In this document: positions 26,737 through 35,764 of the stretch, piece by piece
How the letters are laid out: each line of letters opens with the position of its first letter
How positions within the stretch are numbered: position 1 is the stretch's first letter
DNA from: Devosia lucknowensis
Lineage (GTDB): Bacteria > Pseudomonadota > Alphaproteobacteria > Rhizobiales > Devosiaceae
Length of the DNA stretch: 64,000 nucleotides
Reading direction: 5' to 3'
Assembly: GCF_900177655.1 (NCBI RefSeq)
Contig: NZ_FXWK01000002.1
Span: 806,001-870,000 of the forward strand
Translations under genes and position numbers: made by a program
The notes under the pieces: model-generated
What the model saw: only the letters and a program-made list of their open reading frames with translations
The model's database searches: none
Told to the model about the DNA's origin: nothing

Positions 26737-27507
26737 TTACTCGCGGTTACCGAAGAGGCGGAGCAGCATCATGAAGAGGTTGATGAAGTCGAGGTAGAGC
26801 GACAGGGCACCCATGATGGCATTCTTGGCCAGCACGTCGGCGCCGTAGCTCTCGGAGTAGCTTTCCTTGATCTTCTGGGTGTCATAGGCGGTCAGACCGG
26901 TGAAGATCAGGACGCCGAGCACCGAGATCGCGAAATCGAGCATGGAGGAGCCCATGAAGATGTTCACGATCGAGGCGATGATGATGCCGATCAGGCCCAT
27001 CATCAGGAAGTTGCCCATGCCGGTCAGGTCACGCTTGGTGGTGTAGCCGTACAGGCTCATCGCGCCGAAGGTCGCGGCGGTAATGAAGAACACCTTGGCG
27101 ATCGAAGCGCCGGTATAGACCAGGAAGATGGACGAGAGCGACAGGCCCATGATCGCGGCGAAGGCCCAGAACACGGCCTGTGCGGCCGGTACGGAGAGCT
27201 TGTTGATGCCGAAGCTCAGCACCAGCACGAAGCCAAGCGGCGCGAGCATGATGACCCAGGACAGCGGGCTGCCGAAGAGCAGAGCGCCCCACTGGGTGAC
27301 GTAGGTGCCGTTCTCGAGCTGGCCGACGGCGGCCGACGGATCGGACGTGATCGCAGCCTGGGCGGCGAAGAAGGCCACGAGGCCCGTGATGACAAGGCCG
27401 AGGCCCATGTAATTGTAAACGCGCAGCATATAGCTGCGAAGGCCCTCGTCGATGGCCGCGGCCGAGCCGGCCCGCGCACCGAGGGTCTGACGGTCATATT
27501 CAGCCAT
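26737..27507 (-). CDS. Bax inhibitor-1 / YccA family membrane protein
   Basis: A 256-residue inner-membrane protein with about seven hydrophobic segments. The N-terminal cytoplasmic region (MAEYDRQTLGARAG...YMLRVYNYMGLGLVITG) and the closing FTGLTAYDTQKIKE..., LYLDFINLFMMLLRLFGNRE are the BI-1 signature; the two Asp residues near the C-terminus are the conserved pore or sensor pair of the family (proposed pH-sensitive calcium leak in BsYetJ). Function in this host is not known. It has its own terminator. Confidence 0.95.
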   Translation of the reverse strand: MAEYDRQTLGARAGSAAAIDEGLRSYMLRVYNYMGLGLVITGLVAFFAAQAAITSDPSAAVGQLENGTYVTQWGALLFGSPLSWVIMLAPLGFVLVLSFGINKLSVPAAQAVFWAFAAIMGLSLSSIFLVYTGASIAKVFFITAATFGAMSLYGYTTKRDLTGMGNFLMMGLIGIIIASIVNIFMGSSMLDFAISVLGVLIFTGLTAYDTQKIKESYSESYGADVLAKNAIMGALSLYLDFINLFMMLLRLFGNRE

Positions 27508-27765
27508 TCTTTGGTTCCCTTTCCCAAATTAGACGCGGTCATTCCACCGCCGGGGGCAATTGGCGTTGCCACTTGGCTCGGAATATGGGGACGGAACCAT
27601 TGAATGACAAGGATAATCGGTCCCCTGCGACACTGGGACTGGTCCGATAAAGTGTTTGTGTTAGGGTCGGTGGCGCGAATCTTGCCGATACTTTGCAGCT
27701 CTGTCACATGCTGGATGGAGAATTGTGCAGGTGCAGGCGACCAACCAACGCCAGGGAGGCTTGTC

Positions 27766-28305
27766 ATGCCCCGGCTCTTTACCGGCCTTGAAATCCCGCC
27801 CGATGTGGGATTTGCGCTTTCGCTCAAGCGGGGCGGCCTCACCGGCGCGCGCTGGATCGATCCCGAGAATTACCACATCACCCTGCGCTTCATCGGCGAT
27901 GTCGATGGCCATGTCGCCGACGATGTGGCCGACAGTCTCGACAGGCTGTCCAACTCGCTGCGATTCCCGATCCGGTTGACGCATCTGGGCAGTTTCGGCG
28001 GCGACAAGCCGCGCGCGCTTTATGCGGGCGTCGAGCCATCCGAAGCGCTGAACCGCCTGCAGGCCGCCCATGAGCGTATCCTGCAAAAGGCCGGGCTGGC
28101 GCCCGAGGGTCGCCGGTTCGTGCCGCATGTGAGCCTTGCCCGCTTGCGCGGGACCTCGGCGGGGGAGCTGGCGCGCTTCATCGCCGAGGCCGCCCGGTTC
28201 GAACCCCTGAGCTTCGTGCCTGCCCGGTTCGTATTGTTTTCCAGCCGCGATTCCGTGGGGGGCGGGCCTTACCTCGTCGAGCAAAGCTACCCGCTCGCCG
28301 CCTAG
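27766..28305 (+). CDS. thpR: RNA 2',3'-cyclic phosphodiesterase
   Basis: A 179-residue 2H phosphoesterase of the LigT/ThpR family, acting on 2',3'-cyclic phosphate RNA ends. The two catalytic HxTx-type motifs are HITL (37-40) and HVSL (121-124); MPRLFTGLEIPPDV is the usual N-terminus. The upstream open extension is not conserved; GGGAGGCTTGTC before this ATG gives a good ribosome site. Confidence 0.93.
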   Translation: MPRLFTGLEIPPDVGFALSLKRGGLTGARWIDPENYHITLRFIGDVDGHVADDVADSLDRLSNSLRFPIRLTHLGSFGGDKPRALYAGVEPSEALNRLQAAHERILQKAGLAPEGRRFVPHVSLARLRGTSAGELARFIAEAARFEPLSFVPARFVLFSSRDSVGGGPYLVEQSYPLAA

Positions 28306-28535
28306 GACGTCGCGCCATCACACCCTTGTTAGCCAGTGGTTAACCCTTTGCCCCACACATGCCCGGCAACCCGGCCCCATGTGCCGCATTCCCGCCGCCT
28401 TTGCCTTTCATTTGATGCAAATAGCCTGGTGGTGGCGGGGGCCGACAGGTTTTGACACCTTGGTAACCATGTTCGGGGCAGACTGGGCGGACAGAACGCC
28501 CCGAACGGCAGCAAGATAAAGAGGATGAATTGGCG

Positions 28536-29057
28536 ATGACGACGAAAACCGGTGGCCTCGTACTCGGGCTCGCGGTGGCGACGATCATGGCTCTGGCACC
28601 GGCCGCGCAGGCGCAGCAGGCAACGGAGCTGGGCACCTTCAATGCATGGTCGGCGTATACGGCCACGGATCAGAGCGGGCAGCTCTGCTTCATCATCGGC
28701 GAGCCGCAGTCGAGCGAACCGGCCGGCGCCAACCGGGATCCGATCAAGTTCCTGATCGTCCACCGCAAGGGCATGGGCTCGAAGAACGAAGTCCAGACCC
28801 AGATCGGCTACCCCTACAACACGTCGGATGCCAAGGCGTCCGTGGCCATCGATGGCAAGAGTTATGTCATGGCCGCGCGCGGCTCGACGGCATGGCTGGC
28901 ATCGAGCGGCGACGAGCCGGCCTTCGTGCAGGCGTTCAAGGCCGGCGGCCAGATGGTGGTGCGCGGCACCAGCCAGCGCGGAACCAACACCGTCGATACC
29001 TATTCTCTCTCCGGTGCGACTGCCGCCGTCAACGCGATCGACGCTGCCTGCCAATAA
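28536..29057 (+). CDS. IalB-family secreted protein 1
   Basis: A 173-residue exported protein of the invasion-associated locus B family. Residues 1-28 are a Sec signal (LVLGLAVATIMALAPAAQAQ). The mature part has ELGTFNAWSAYTATDQSGQLCFI, EVQTQIGYPYN, SVAIDGKSYVM and the C-terminal TYSLSGATAAVNAIDAAC, with two widely spaced cysteines likely forming a disulfide. The family is common in rhizobia, most members having no proven link to invasion. A tandem paralogue follows after 87 bases. Confidence 0.9.
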   Translation: MTTKTGGLVLGLAVATIMALAPAAQAQQATELGTFNAWSAYTATDQSGQLCFIIGEPQSSEPAGANRDPIKFLIVHRKGMGSKNEVQTQIGYPYNTSDAKASVAIDGKSYVMAARGSTAWLASSGDEPAFVQAFKAGGQMVVRGTSQRGTNTVDTYSLSGATAAVNAIDAACQ

Positions 29058-29144
29058 GGGCTTGCCTCGTCCGCCCCTAACCTTTGTAACTGGGCTCCGG
29101 GTCGCCTGACCCGTTGCCCAGTTCCTTATTGAAGCCGAGACCCG

Positions 29145-29651
29145 ATGACCCGTATCCTTGCCCTGCCGCTCGCCGCAATGCTGTCGCTGGCCACGTTCCT
29201 GCCGGTCCAGGCGCAGTCGGCGCGGGTGCTGGGCGATTTCCGGGACTGGTCGAGCTTTGCGGCCGACGATGGCGGCGGCACGGTCTGCTTTGCCATGACC
29301 AAGCCCAAGAGCGTCGAACCGACGCCGGAGGGCTACAGCGAGGGCTATCTCTACATCACCAATCGGCCTGCCGAGGATGTGGTGAACGAGTTCAACGTCG
29401 TTGCCGGCTATACTTTCCAGACGGGTTCGCGCGCCACGGCCAGCGTCGGCGGCCAGGAATTCGCGCTTTTCACCCAGGCTGACGCGGCTTGGCTCGACGA
29501 CAGCGCCGAGGCGGCAAACCTTGCGGCTGCGATCCGCTCTGGTTCCACCGTCGTCATCACCGGCACTTCGGCCAATGGCACGCAGGTGGTGCAGTCCTAT
29601 TCGCTGTCCGGCGCCACCGCCGCACAGCAGGCGATTGGGGCTGAGTGCTGA
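29145..29651 (+). CDS. IalB-family secreted protein 2
   Basis: A 168-residue paralogue of the preceding gene. The signal peptide is MTRILALPLAAMLSLATFLPVQAQ. The mature part, VLGDFRDWSSFAADDGGGTVCFA, ...DVVNEFNVVAGYTF, ATASVGGQEFALFTQADAAW, ends QSYSLSGATAAQQAIGAEC. Sequence identity with copy 1 is moderate, so the duplication is old. No terminator is apparent between the two. Confidence 0.9.
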   Translation: MTRILALPLAAMLSLATFLPVQAQSARVLGDFRDWSSFAADDGGGTVCFAMTKPKSVEPTPEGYSEGYLYITNRPAEDVVNEFNVVAGYTFQTGSRATASVGGQEFALFTQADAAWLDDSAEAANLAAAIRSGSTVVITGTSANGTQVVQSYSLSGATAAQQAIGAEC

Positions 29652-29680
29652 TCCTCAGCGCTTCTGGTTGCGTCCCTGAT

Positions 29681-29745
29681 TGACCCGAGGATCATTCCAG
29701 GCTCGTAAGGGTGACGCGTGACCCTCGGATCAAGTCCGAGGACGG
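29681..29745. repeat. dispersed palindromic repeat, copy 2
   Basis: Begins TGACCCGAGGATC and contains the hairpin CTCGGATCAAGTCCGAG. Aligns with 5399-5465 end to end. It lies between the second IalB gene and rlmN. Confidence 0.65.
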
Positions 29746-29869
29746 CTCTGAGTTTTGGAGCGCTGCGCGTCCATCGCAGGCCCGCCTCCCAGCAGCGTGA
29801 CTTTGCGTAACGCCGCGCCATATGCTATTGGCCGCCAACTTCCCGCATTGCTGAGCTCCGTTGCGCCCC

Positions 29870-31078
29870 ATGTCCATAGCGCTGAACCTTGACCATTCGA
29901 CCGCCATTCGCCCGGCTCCTGCCGCGCGGCCGTCGCTGATCGGCCTTTCCAAGGCCGGCCTTGCCGAGGCGCTGGTCGGCCACGAGGTGGTCTCGGAAAA
30001 AGAAGGTCGGATGCGCGCCAGCCAGCTCTGGAACTGGCTCTACGTCAACGGCGTCACCGATTTCGACCGCATGACCAATGTGGCCAAGCCGGTTCGCCAG
30101 AAGCTTGCCGATACCTTCAACCTCGATCGCCCGGAAATCGTCACCGAACAGGTGTCGGTCGACGGCACCCGCAAGTGGCTGTTCCGCTTCCGCGACCCGC
30201 AGAACCCCCACATGCCGCCGGTGGAAGTGGAAACGGTCTATATTCCCGAAAGCGATCGCGGGACGCTGTGCGTGTCCTCGCAGGTGGGCTGCACGCTGAC
30301 CTGTTCGTTCTGCCATACCGGCACCCAGAAGCTGGTGCGCAACCTGACAGCCGGGGAAATCCTGGGGCAGATCCTCATGGCGCGCGAGCGCCTCGGCGAT
30401 TTCCCGGGTGGTTCGCGCCCCGACGACGGTGGCCTCGTGCCATCGGGGGAAACCCGCGCCATCACCAATATCGTCATGATGGGCATGGGCGAGCCGCTCT
30501 ACAATTACGACAACGTCAAGCAGGCGCTGCTGATCGCCTCGGCCGGCGATGGCATGTCCATTTCCAAGCGCCGTATCACGCTCTCGACCTCGGGCGTCGT
30601 GCCCTATATCGAGCCCACCGGCCGTGAAATCGACGTCATGCTGGCCATTTCGCTGCATGCTGTGCGCGACGATCTGCGCGACGTGCTGGTGCCGATCAAC
30701 AAGAAGTGGCCGCTCAAGGAGCTTTTGGAAGCCTGCCGCAATTACCCCGGCCTTTCCAACGCCCGCCGCATCACCTTCGAATATGTGATGCTCGATGGCA
30801 TCAACGACAGTGACGCCGAGGCCAAGGAACTGGTGCGCCTGCTGGCCGGTATCCCGGCCAAGATCAATCTCATCCCGTTCAACCCCTGGCCCGGTTCGAA
30901 CTACGGCACCTCGCCAAGCTCACGCATCGAGCGCTTCGCCGATATCGTGAACAAGGCCGGTTATGCCTCCCCCGTGCGCACGCCGCGCGGCCGCGATATC
31001 TTCGCCGCCTGTGGGCAATTGAAGAGCGAAAGCGAACGTCTGACCAAGAAGGACCGCGAGGCCCTGCTGGCGCTGTAG
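29870..31078 (+). CDS. rlmN: dual-specificity RNA methyltransferase RlmN
   Basis: A radical-SAM enzyme that makes m2A2503 in 23S rRNA and m2A37 in some tRNAs. The 402 residues include the [4Fe-4S] motif CTLTCSFC (C141, C145, C148), [17 protein letters not shown], and the C-terminal methyl-carrying Cys at about 381 in [15 protein letters not shown] nine bases upstream is possible but the ATG of MSIALNLD is preferred. Confidence 0.97.
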   Translation: MSIALNLDHSTAIRPAPAARPSLIGLSKAGLAEALVGHEVVSEKEGRMRASQLWNWLYVNGVTDFDRMTNVAKPVRQKLADTFNLDRPEIVTEQVSVDGTRKWLFRFRDPQNPHMPPVEVETVYIPESDRGTLCVSSQVGCTLTCSFCHTGTQKLVRNLTAGEILGQILMARERLGDFPGGSRPDDGGLVPSGETRAITNIVMMGMGEPLYNYDNVKQALLIASAGDGMSISKRRITLSTSGVVPYIEPTGREIDVMLAISLHAVRDDLRDVLVPINKKWPLKELLEACRNYPGLSNARRITFEYVMLDGINDSDAEAKELVRLLAGIPAKINLIPFNPWPGSNYGTSPSSRIERFADIVNKAGYASPVRTPRGRDIFAACGQLKSESERLTKKDREALLAL

Positions 31079-31114
31079 GGCTGGACCAACGAATTCTGGA
31101 AAATGCCGGGATAA

Positions 31115-31131
31115 TGCCCTATATCAGGGCA
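31115..31131. promoter_or_regulatory. palindromic operator of the toxin-antitoxin pair
   Basis: TGCCCTATATCAGGGCA has perfect 6-bp arms around ATATC and lies 11 bases before the antitoxin ATG, overlapping a plausible -10 region. This fits autoregulation by the antitoxin-toxin complex, which is inferred from family behaviour. Confidence 0.55.
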
Positions 31132-31142
31132 ATGGAGGCATC

Positions 31143-31376
31143 ATGAAGGTTTCCGTAAAAGCTGCTGAAGCAAACCTGAGCGAATTGATCGACGCCGCGC
31201 TTTCGGGCGAAGAAGTCGTTATCGACAAGGACAGCTCAACAGCCGTAAGAATCGTGCCGGTCCAGCAGTCTATGCCGTTCAAATTTGGGCTGCTGGCGGG
31301 TAAAGTTGGTGAAGTGCCCGACTTTCTCGAGCCCATGAGCGAGGAAGATCTCGCAGCATGGGAAGGCGCGGCTTGA
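31143..31376 (+). CDS. antitoxin, Phd/YefM type
   Basis: A 77-residue antitoxin: MKVSVKAAEANLSELIDAALSGEEVVI is the Phd/YefM DNA-binding half, and the flexible C-terminal half (FLEPMSEEDLAAWEGAA) would bind and neutralise the toxin. Partner is the PIN-domain toxin immediately downstream. Base composition is more AT-rich than the surroundings, suggesting acquisition by transfer. Confidence 0.88.
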   Translation: MKVSVKAAEANLSELIDAALSGEEVVIDKDSSTAVRIVPVQQSMPFKFGLLAGKVGEVPDFLEPMSEEDLAAWEGAA

Positions 31377-31774
31377 GCCGGGTTTTGCTGGACACCCATG
31401 TTTGGGCTTGGTCTCTAGCGGACGACAAGCGACTTTCCTCCCGAGCTTTTGACGCTATTGCAGCGGCTGAAGCAGTTTCCGTGAGCGCAATTAGCTTATA
31501 CGAGATTGGACAAAAGGTTCGTTTGGGCAAGTGGCCCGAGATGGAGCCACATTTTTTGGACTTGGATAAGTTTGCTGCTCGCCAAGGCGTGGAGTTACTT
31601 GCCGTGTGGCCCTCGGCGTGTCTGGTTGGGGCAGCCTTTCAATGGAACCACCGAGATCCATTCGATCGAATTATAGGGGCTACGGCGCTTGTTGGAGAAT
31701 ACACGCTTATTTCTGCCGATATGATTTTCGATGAGCTTGCAGACTATCCCGGATGGCAGGGGCGCCTCTGGTAG
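31373..31774 (+). CDS. PIN-domain toxin, VapC type
   Basis: A predicted Mg-dependent RNase of about 133 residues. Acidic PIN residues are seen in VLLDTHVWAW (Asp), SLYEIGQKV (Glu), RDPFDRIIGATAL (Asp pair) and YTLISAD. Two starts are possible: TTG at 31373, which overlaps the antitoxin stop as TTGA and has GGAAGG upstream, or ATG at 31358, which would overlap by 19 bases. The TTG is preferred. Sequence is AT-rich compared with neighbours. It ends 2 bases from the convergent rlmJ. Confidence 0.85.
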   Translation: MSRVLLDTHVWAWSLADDKRLSSRAFDAIAAAEAVSVSAISLYEIGQKVRLGKWPEMEPHFLDLDKFAARQGVELLAVWPSACLVGAAFQWNHRDPFDRIIGATALVGEYTLISADMIFDELADYPGWQGRLW

Positions 31775-31776
31775 CC

Positions 31777-32625
31777 CTACTCCCCAGCCACCCAATCCAC
31801 GCGCCAGCGTCCGCGCCGCTCTTCACTGAGCAAATCCGTAAGCGCCGGCAGTACCGCCCGCATTTCTTCGTCCAAGACATAGGGCGGGTTGACCACGACC
31901 ATGCCTGTACCATGGAGGCGCGGCGGCTCTGATGGCGGGCGAATGGTCAGTTCGATCCGCAGGATTTTGGGGATGCCTGTCGCCTTGAGCGCCTTGATAT
32001 AGGCGTCGACTTCGGCAACGTCCTTGATCGGATACCAATAGGCGTAAATGCCGCCAGGCCAGCGTTGATGGCCCTGCACCAGACTTTTGACCATGCGCGA
32101 AAATTCGCCCTTCTCCTCGAAAGGCGGATCGACCAGCACGAGGCCGCGCTTTTCTTTGGGGGGCAGATGGGTGCCGAACAGCTTCCAGGCATCGAGCTCG
32201 GTGACGCGCGTCTGGAAATCCCCGGCGAAGTTCTGCCTCAGGCGATCGGCATCCATCGGGTGCAGCTCGAAGGCCATCAGCCGGTCCTGGTCGCGCAGCA
32301 TATGCCGCGTGATGAAAGGCGAGCCCGGATAGAAGCGCAACTTTCCGTCCGGATTACGTGCCCGCACCGCGTCGAGATAGGGCGCGAGCAGGTCCGCCAC
32401 ATCCTGCGGAAGTTTCACGTGAATCAGCCGGCCGATGCCGTCCTGCCATTCGCCGGTCTTTTCCGCCTGGTCCCCGAAGAGGTCGTAGATGCCAAGCCCC
32501 GCATGGGTGTCGATCACCCGGAAGGCGGCATCCTTTTTCATCAGGTAGGTGAGGATGCGGGTGAGGATGGTGTGCTTCACGACATCGGCAAAGTTGCCGG
32601 CATGAAAGGCGTGGCGGTAATTCAA
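31777..32625 (-). CDS. rlmJ: 23S rRNA (adenine2030-N6)-methyltransferase
   Basis: SAM-dependent methyltransferase making m6A2030. The 282 residues match the E. coli enzyme (280). NYRHAFHAGNFADVVKH is the family N-terminus; catalytic motif IV is DPPFE (D166), followed by YAYWYPIK and PRLHGTGMVVVNPPY. The start is TTG, overlapping the lysE stop as TTGA; the longer open frame upstream runs into lysE in another frame. A parS-like site lies inside this gene. Confidence 0.94.
   Translation of the reverse strand: MNYRHAFHAGNFADVVKHTILTRILTYLMKKDAAFRVIDTHAGLGIYDLFGDQAEKTGEWQDGIGRLIHVKLPQDVADLLAPYLDAVRARNPDGKLRFYPGSPFITRHMLRDQDRLMAFELHPMDADRLRQNFAGDFQTRVTELDAWKLFGTHLPPKEKRGLVLVDPPFEEKGEFSRMVKSLVQGHQRWPGGIYAYWYPIKDVAEVDAYIKALKATGIPKILRIELTIRPPSEPPRLHGTGMVVVNPPYVLDEEMRAVLPALTDLLSEERRGRWRVDWVAGE
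32411..32426. promoter_or_regulatory. candidate parS centromere site 2
   Basis: AGTTTCACGTGAATCA matches TGTTTCACGTGAAACA at 14 of 16 positions, sharing the 14-base core GTTTCACGTGAATC with the site at 6514. It lies inside the rlmJ coding region; parS sites within genes are common in bacteria. Confidence 0.6.
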
Positions 32626-33272
32626 GACTTGCGGCCTTCGGCGAGCAGGATGGTGGCGGCGAAGGCGATGAAGACGGCGGCAAAGCTCCAGTTGAGCGCC
32701 TTGGACACCCATTGATTGTCGCGCAGCGTCGTCGTCAGCCATTCGGCGAAGAGCACGGTGGCGATGACCACGGGGAGCGATACGATGATGAATTCGACGC
32801 CCAGGAACAGCAGTTTGCTGGCCGCCGCCGGGTCATCGGCGGAGATGAATTGGGGCAGGAAGGTCACGAAGAACAGCGCCACCTTGGGATTGGTGAGGTT
32901 GATGGCGAGGCCGGTCATATAGCTTTGCAGCAGGCTGGGCTGCCTGCCACCGGCCCGCGTCACCAGAAGCCCGCCGCCCGAACGGATCGCCTGGATGGCA
33001 AGCCATACTAGGTAAAGCGCGCCGATGATCTTGAGGGCCCAGAAGGCCGCCGGGGCCGCCACGATCAGCACGGATATCCCGAAGGCGACGAGCGTCGTGT
33101 GCACGGCAATGCCGGTACTGGTGCCCAGAACGGCGGCAAAGCCGTGTGCGCGTCCGAAATTCATGGTGCGCGAAACGAACAGCGCCATGTCGGGCCCCGG
33201 CGTGACGGCCAGGACAAAGCCGGCTAGCGCAAAAGTGAGGATGACCGAAATATCGGGAATGAAAGCGGGCAT
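32622..33272 (-). CDS. LysE-family translocator
   Basis: A 216-residue inner-membrane exporter of the LysE/RhtB family with five to six hydrophobic segments. FALAGFVLAVTPGPDMALFVSRTM is the signature N-terminal helix, with GLAINLTNPKVALFFVTFLPQF as the second conserved motif. The substrate, probably an amino acid or derivative, cannot be predicted. An in-frame extension of 19 codons upstream is unlikely. Its stop overlaps the rlmJ start. Confidence 0.93.
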   Translation of the reverse strand: MPAFIPDISVILTFALAGFVLAVTPGPDMALFVSRTMNFGRAHGFAAVLGTSTGIAVHTTLVAFGISVLIVAAPAAFWALKIIGALYLVWLAIQAIRSGGGLLVTRAGGRQPSLLQSYMTGLAINLTNPKVALFFVTFLPQFISADDPAAASKLLFLGVEFIIVSLPVVIATVLFAEWLTTTLRDNQWVSKALNWSFAAVFIAFAATILLAEGRKS

Positions 33273-33328
33273 GAGCGGCTCATCTGGCAGGCATTGCCCA
33301 TGCTCATAGCCTGCCGCTTGCAGCGACA

Positions 33329-33724
33329 CTAGGGCTCGCTGCGCCCAGGGACGGTGCGATTGCGCTCATAGCGGCGCGCCACCGGGAAGGGTGGAAGCCA
33401 GGATTCGCGCCTGATGGTCCAGATTTCGTATGTCGGCACATACTGATCGGGCCCGTCGAGGCAACCGAGGCTGATTTCGACCTCATCGCCGCTGACCGAG
33501 AAGACAGGCGACCCACAAAGGCCGCAGAAGTGGCGGTTCTCGAGGTGCCGGGTCTCCCCGGCTATCGTCACGGCATCCGCGGGAAAGATGGCGGAGGCAT
33601 GAAAAAGCGCGCCGTGAAACCGGCGACAGTCGAGGCAATGACAGATGCCCACCCGATAGGGGACACCGGTTGCGGTAAACCGCACGGCGCCGCAGCGGCA
33701 GCCTCCGGAAACCGGCCCTGTCAT
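33329..33724 (-). CDS. GFA / CENP-V family zinc protein
   Basis: A 131-residue protein of the glutathione-dependent formaldehyde-activating fold. Zinc-binding cysteines are in GGCRCGAVRF, GICHCLDCRRFHGALFHA and HFCGLCGSPVF. The closing TYEIWTIRRESWLPP is common in the family, which is only rarely linked to formaldehyde. The start overlaps the Lrp stop as ATGA. Confidence 0.9.
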   Translation of the reverse strand: MTGPVSGGCRCGAVRFTATGVPYRVGICHCLDCRRFHGALFHASAIFPADAVTIAGETRHLENRHFCGLCGSPVFSVSGDEVEISLGCLDGPDQYVPTYEIWTIRRESWLPPFPVARRYERNRTVPGRSEP

Positions 33725-34185
33725 AGCGGCAGCTCCCGCGTCGCCTTGATCGTTTCCATGGGCACGTCGGTCTTGACGCTCTGCACGCTTGGAATACGCA
33801 TCAGGTAGTCCGATTGAAATCGCCAGTAGGCATGGAGATCCTTGGTCACGATGCGCATGATGGCGTCGCATTCGCCGGTGGTGAGATAGCATTCGGCCAC
33901 TTCGGGAAACTTGCGAACCGTTTCGGCAAACTGATTGGTGGTTTCGGCGTCCTGTGTCTTGAACCAGATGCGCGCAAATACGGTGAGGCCGAGACCCAAC
34001 TTGGGCGCATCGAGCACGGCGACATACTGGTCGATCACGCCTTTTTCCTCGAGCAGCTTCACCCGCCTCAGGCACGGCGAAGGCGACAGGCCCACGGCAC
34101 TGGCCAGTTCGACATTGGACATGCGGCCATTGCGTTGCAGGGCGCGAAGAATACGGCGATCGATGGCATCCAGCATTTCTGGCAT
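33721..34185 (-). CDS. Lrp/AsnC-family regulator
   Basis: A 154-residue feast/famine regulator. An N-terminal helix-turn-helix (about 5-60: AIDRRILRALQRNGRMSNVELASAVGLSPSPCLRRVKLLEE) and a C-terminal RAM ligand domain (VFARIWFKT, VAECYLTTGECDAIMRIV) are clear. Its 3' end is fused translationally to the GFA gene, and it is divergent from argG across 127 bases, so autoregulation and control of argG are plausible but unproven. A TTG four codons upstream is possible. Confidence 0.95.
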   Translation of the reverse strand: MPEMLDAIDRRILRALQRNGRMSNVELASAVGLSPSPCLRRVKLLEEKGVIDQYVAVLDAPKLGLGLTVFARIWFKTQDAETTNQFAETVRKFPEVAECYLTTGECDAIMRIVTKDLHAYWRFQSDYLMRIPSVQSVKTDVPMETIKATRELPL

Positions 34186-34312
34186 GACGTGCCTCAATAA
34201 TCAGTTCAATTGGCAGATTACGCCAATGAGTGTGCAATTTTTGCGATAATCGCAAGAGAATTGCGCGATCCCGGGCGTATCGTGGCCGCATCGGAACTCT
34301 GGACGAGATGTA

Positions 34313-35536
34313 ATGGCAAACGAGATCAAGAAAGTCGTGCTGGCCTATTCGGGTGGCCTCGACACCTCCATCATCCTCAAATGGCTGCAGGAAACCTACA
34401 ATTGCGAGGTCGTGACCTTCACGGCCGACTTGGGGCAGGGCGAGGAGCTGGAGCCGGCGCGCAAGAAGGCCGAGATGTTCGGCATCAAGGATATCCGCAT
34501 CGAGGACCTGCGCGAGGAATTCGTGCGCGACTTCGTGTTCCCGATGTTCCGCGCCAACACGGTCTATGAAGGCCAATACCTGCTCGGCACCTCCATCGCC
34601 CGTCCGCTGATCTCCAAGCGCCTCGTCGAAATCGCCCAGGAAGTGGGCGCCGATGCGATCTCGCATGGCGCGACCGGCAAGGGCAATGACCAGGTGCGGT
34701 TCGAGCTGACCGCCAACGCGCTCGATCCTTCGATCAAGGTGATTGCGCCTTGGCGCGAGTGGGACCTTCGAAGCCGCACCCAGCTGCTCGACTATGCCGA
34801 GCGCAACCAGATCCCGATCGCCAAGGACAAGCGCGGCGAAGCGCCGTTCTCGGTCGATGCCAACCTGCTCCACACCTCGTCGGAAGGCATGGTTCTCGAA
34901 GATCCGGGCGTGCCCTTCCCCGACTACGTGCCGCAGCGCACGGTCGATCCGGAAAAGGCCCCCGACGAGGCCGAGATCATCACCATCGGCTATGAAAAGG
35001 GCGATCCGGTCTCGATCAATGGCGAAAAGCTGTCGCCCGCAGCGCTTCTGACCAGGCTCAACGAGCTCGGCGGCAGGCATGGCGTCGGTCGTCTCGATCT
35101 GGTCGAGAACCGTTTCGTCGGCATGAAGTCGCGCGGGCTCTACGAAACGCCGGGTGGCACCATCCTCCTCGTGGCGCATCGCGGCATCGAATCGATCACG
35201 CTCGATCGCGGCGAGGCCCATCTCAAGGATGAGCTGATGCCCAAATATGCCGAGCTCATTTATAACGGCTTCTGGTTCTCGCCCGAACGCGAGATGCTGC
35301 AGGCCCTGATCGACAGGAGCCAGGACTATGTCACCGGCGAGGTCACGGTGAAGCTCTACAAGGGTTCGGCCAGCGTCATTGCGCGCACCTCGCCGCATTC
35401 GCTCTACAACATGGATCTCGTGACCTTCGAAGAAGGCGCGATCGCCTATGACCACAAGGATGCCGCGGGCTTCATCCGCCTCAACGGTCTCCGCCTCAAG
35501 ACCTGGGCCGCACGCAACATGAAGGCGCAGGGCTAA
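34313..35536 (+). CDS. argG: argininosuccinate synthase
   Basis: Joins citrulline and aspartate with ATP in arginine synthesis. The 407 residues contain the N-type ATP pyrophosphatase loop AYSGGLDTS (11-19), [15 protein letters not shown], and [13 protein letters not shown]. It stands alone downstream of a divergent Lrp gene and is followed by a GCCGGCC-TC-GGCCGGC palindrome at 35551-35566. Confidence 0.98.
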   Translation: MANEIKKVVLAYSGGLDTSIILKWLQETYNCEVVTFTADLGQGEELEPARKKAEMFGIKDIRIEDLREEFVRDFVFPMFRANTVYEGQYLLGTSIARPLISKRLVEIAQEVGADAISHGATGKGNDQVRFELTANALDPSIKVIAPWREWDLRSRTQLLDYAERNQIPIAKDKRGEAPFSVDANLLHTSSEGMVLEDPGVPFPDYVPQRTVDPEKAPDEAEIITIGYEKGDPVSINGEKLSPAALLTRLNELGGRHGVGRLDLVENRFVGMKSRGLYETPGGTILLVAHRGIESITLDRGEAHLKDELMPKYAELIYNGFWFSPEREMLQALIDRSQDYVTGEVTVKLYKGSASVIARTSPHSLYNMDLVTFEEGAIAYDHKDAAGFIRLNGLRLKTWAARNMKAQG

Positions 35537-35764
35537 GACAGCGCGTCGGGGCCGGCCTCGGCCGGCTCCGGCGTGCGCGAGTGTACGTAAACTCATACCC
35601 TATCATTTTGCGCCGGATATGGGCATGCTGCATCAAAGACCGGCGCGGCGCGGGTCGAGGCACGTCCTTCGCGAAATCGATTGAACCCGCCACATTTAAG
35701 CCCGCGTTAAGCAGACGTGACTAGCTTTTGCGCACGTCGCGAATTGGCTCTTTGGGGAGGGTGG

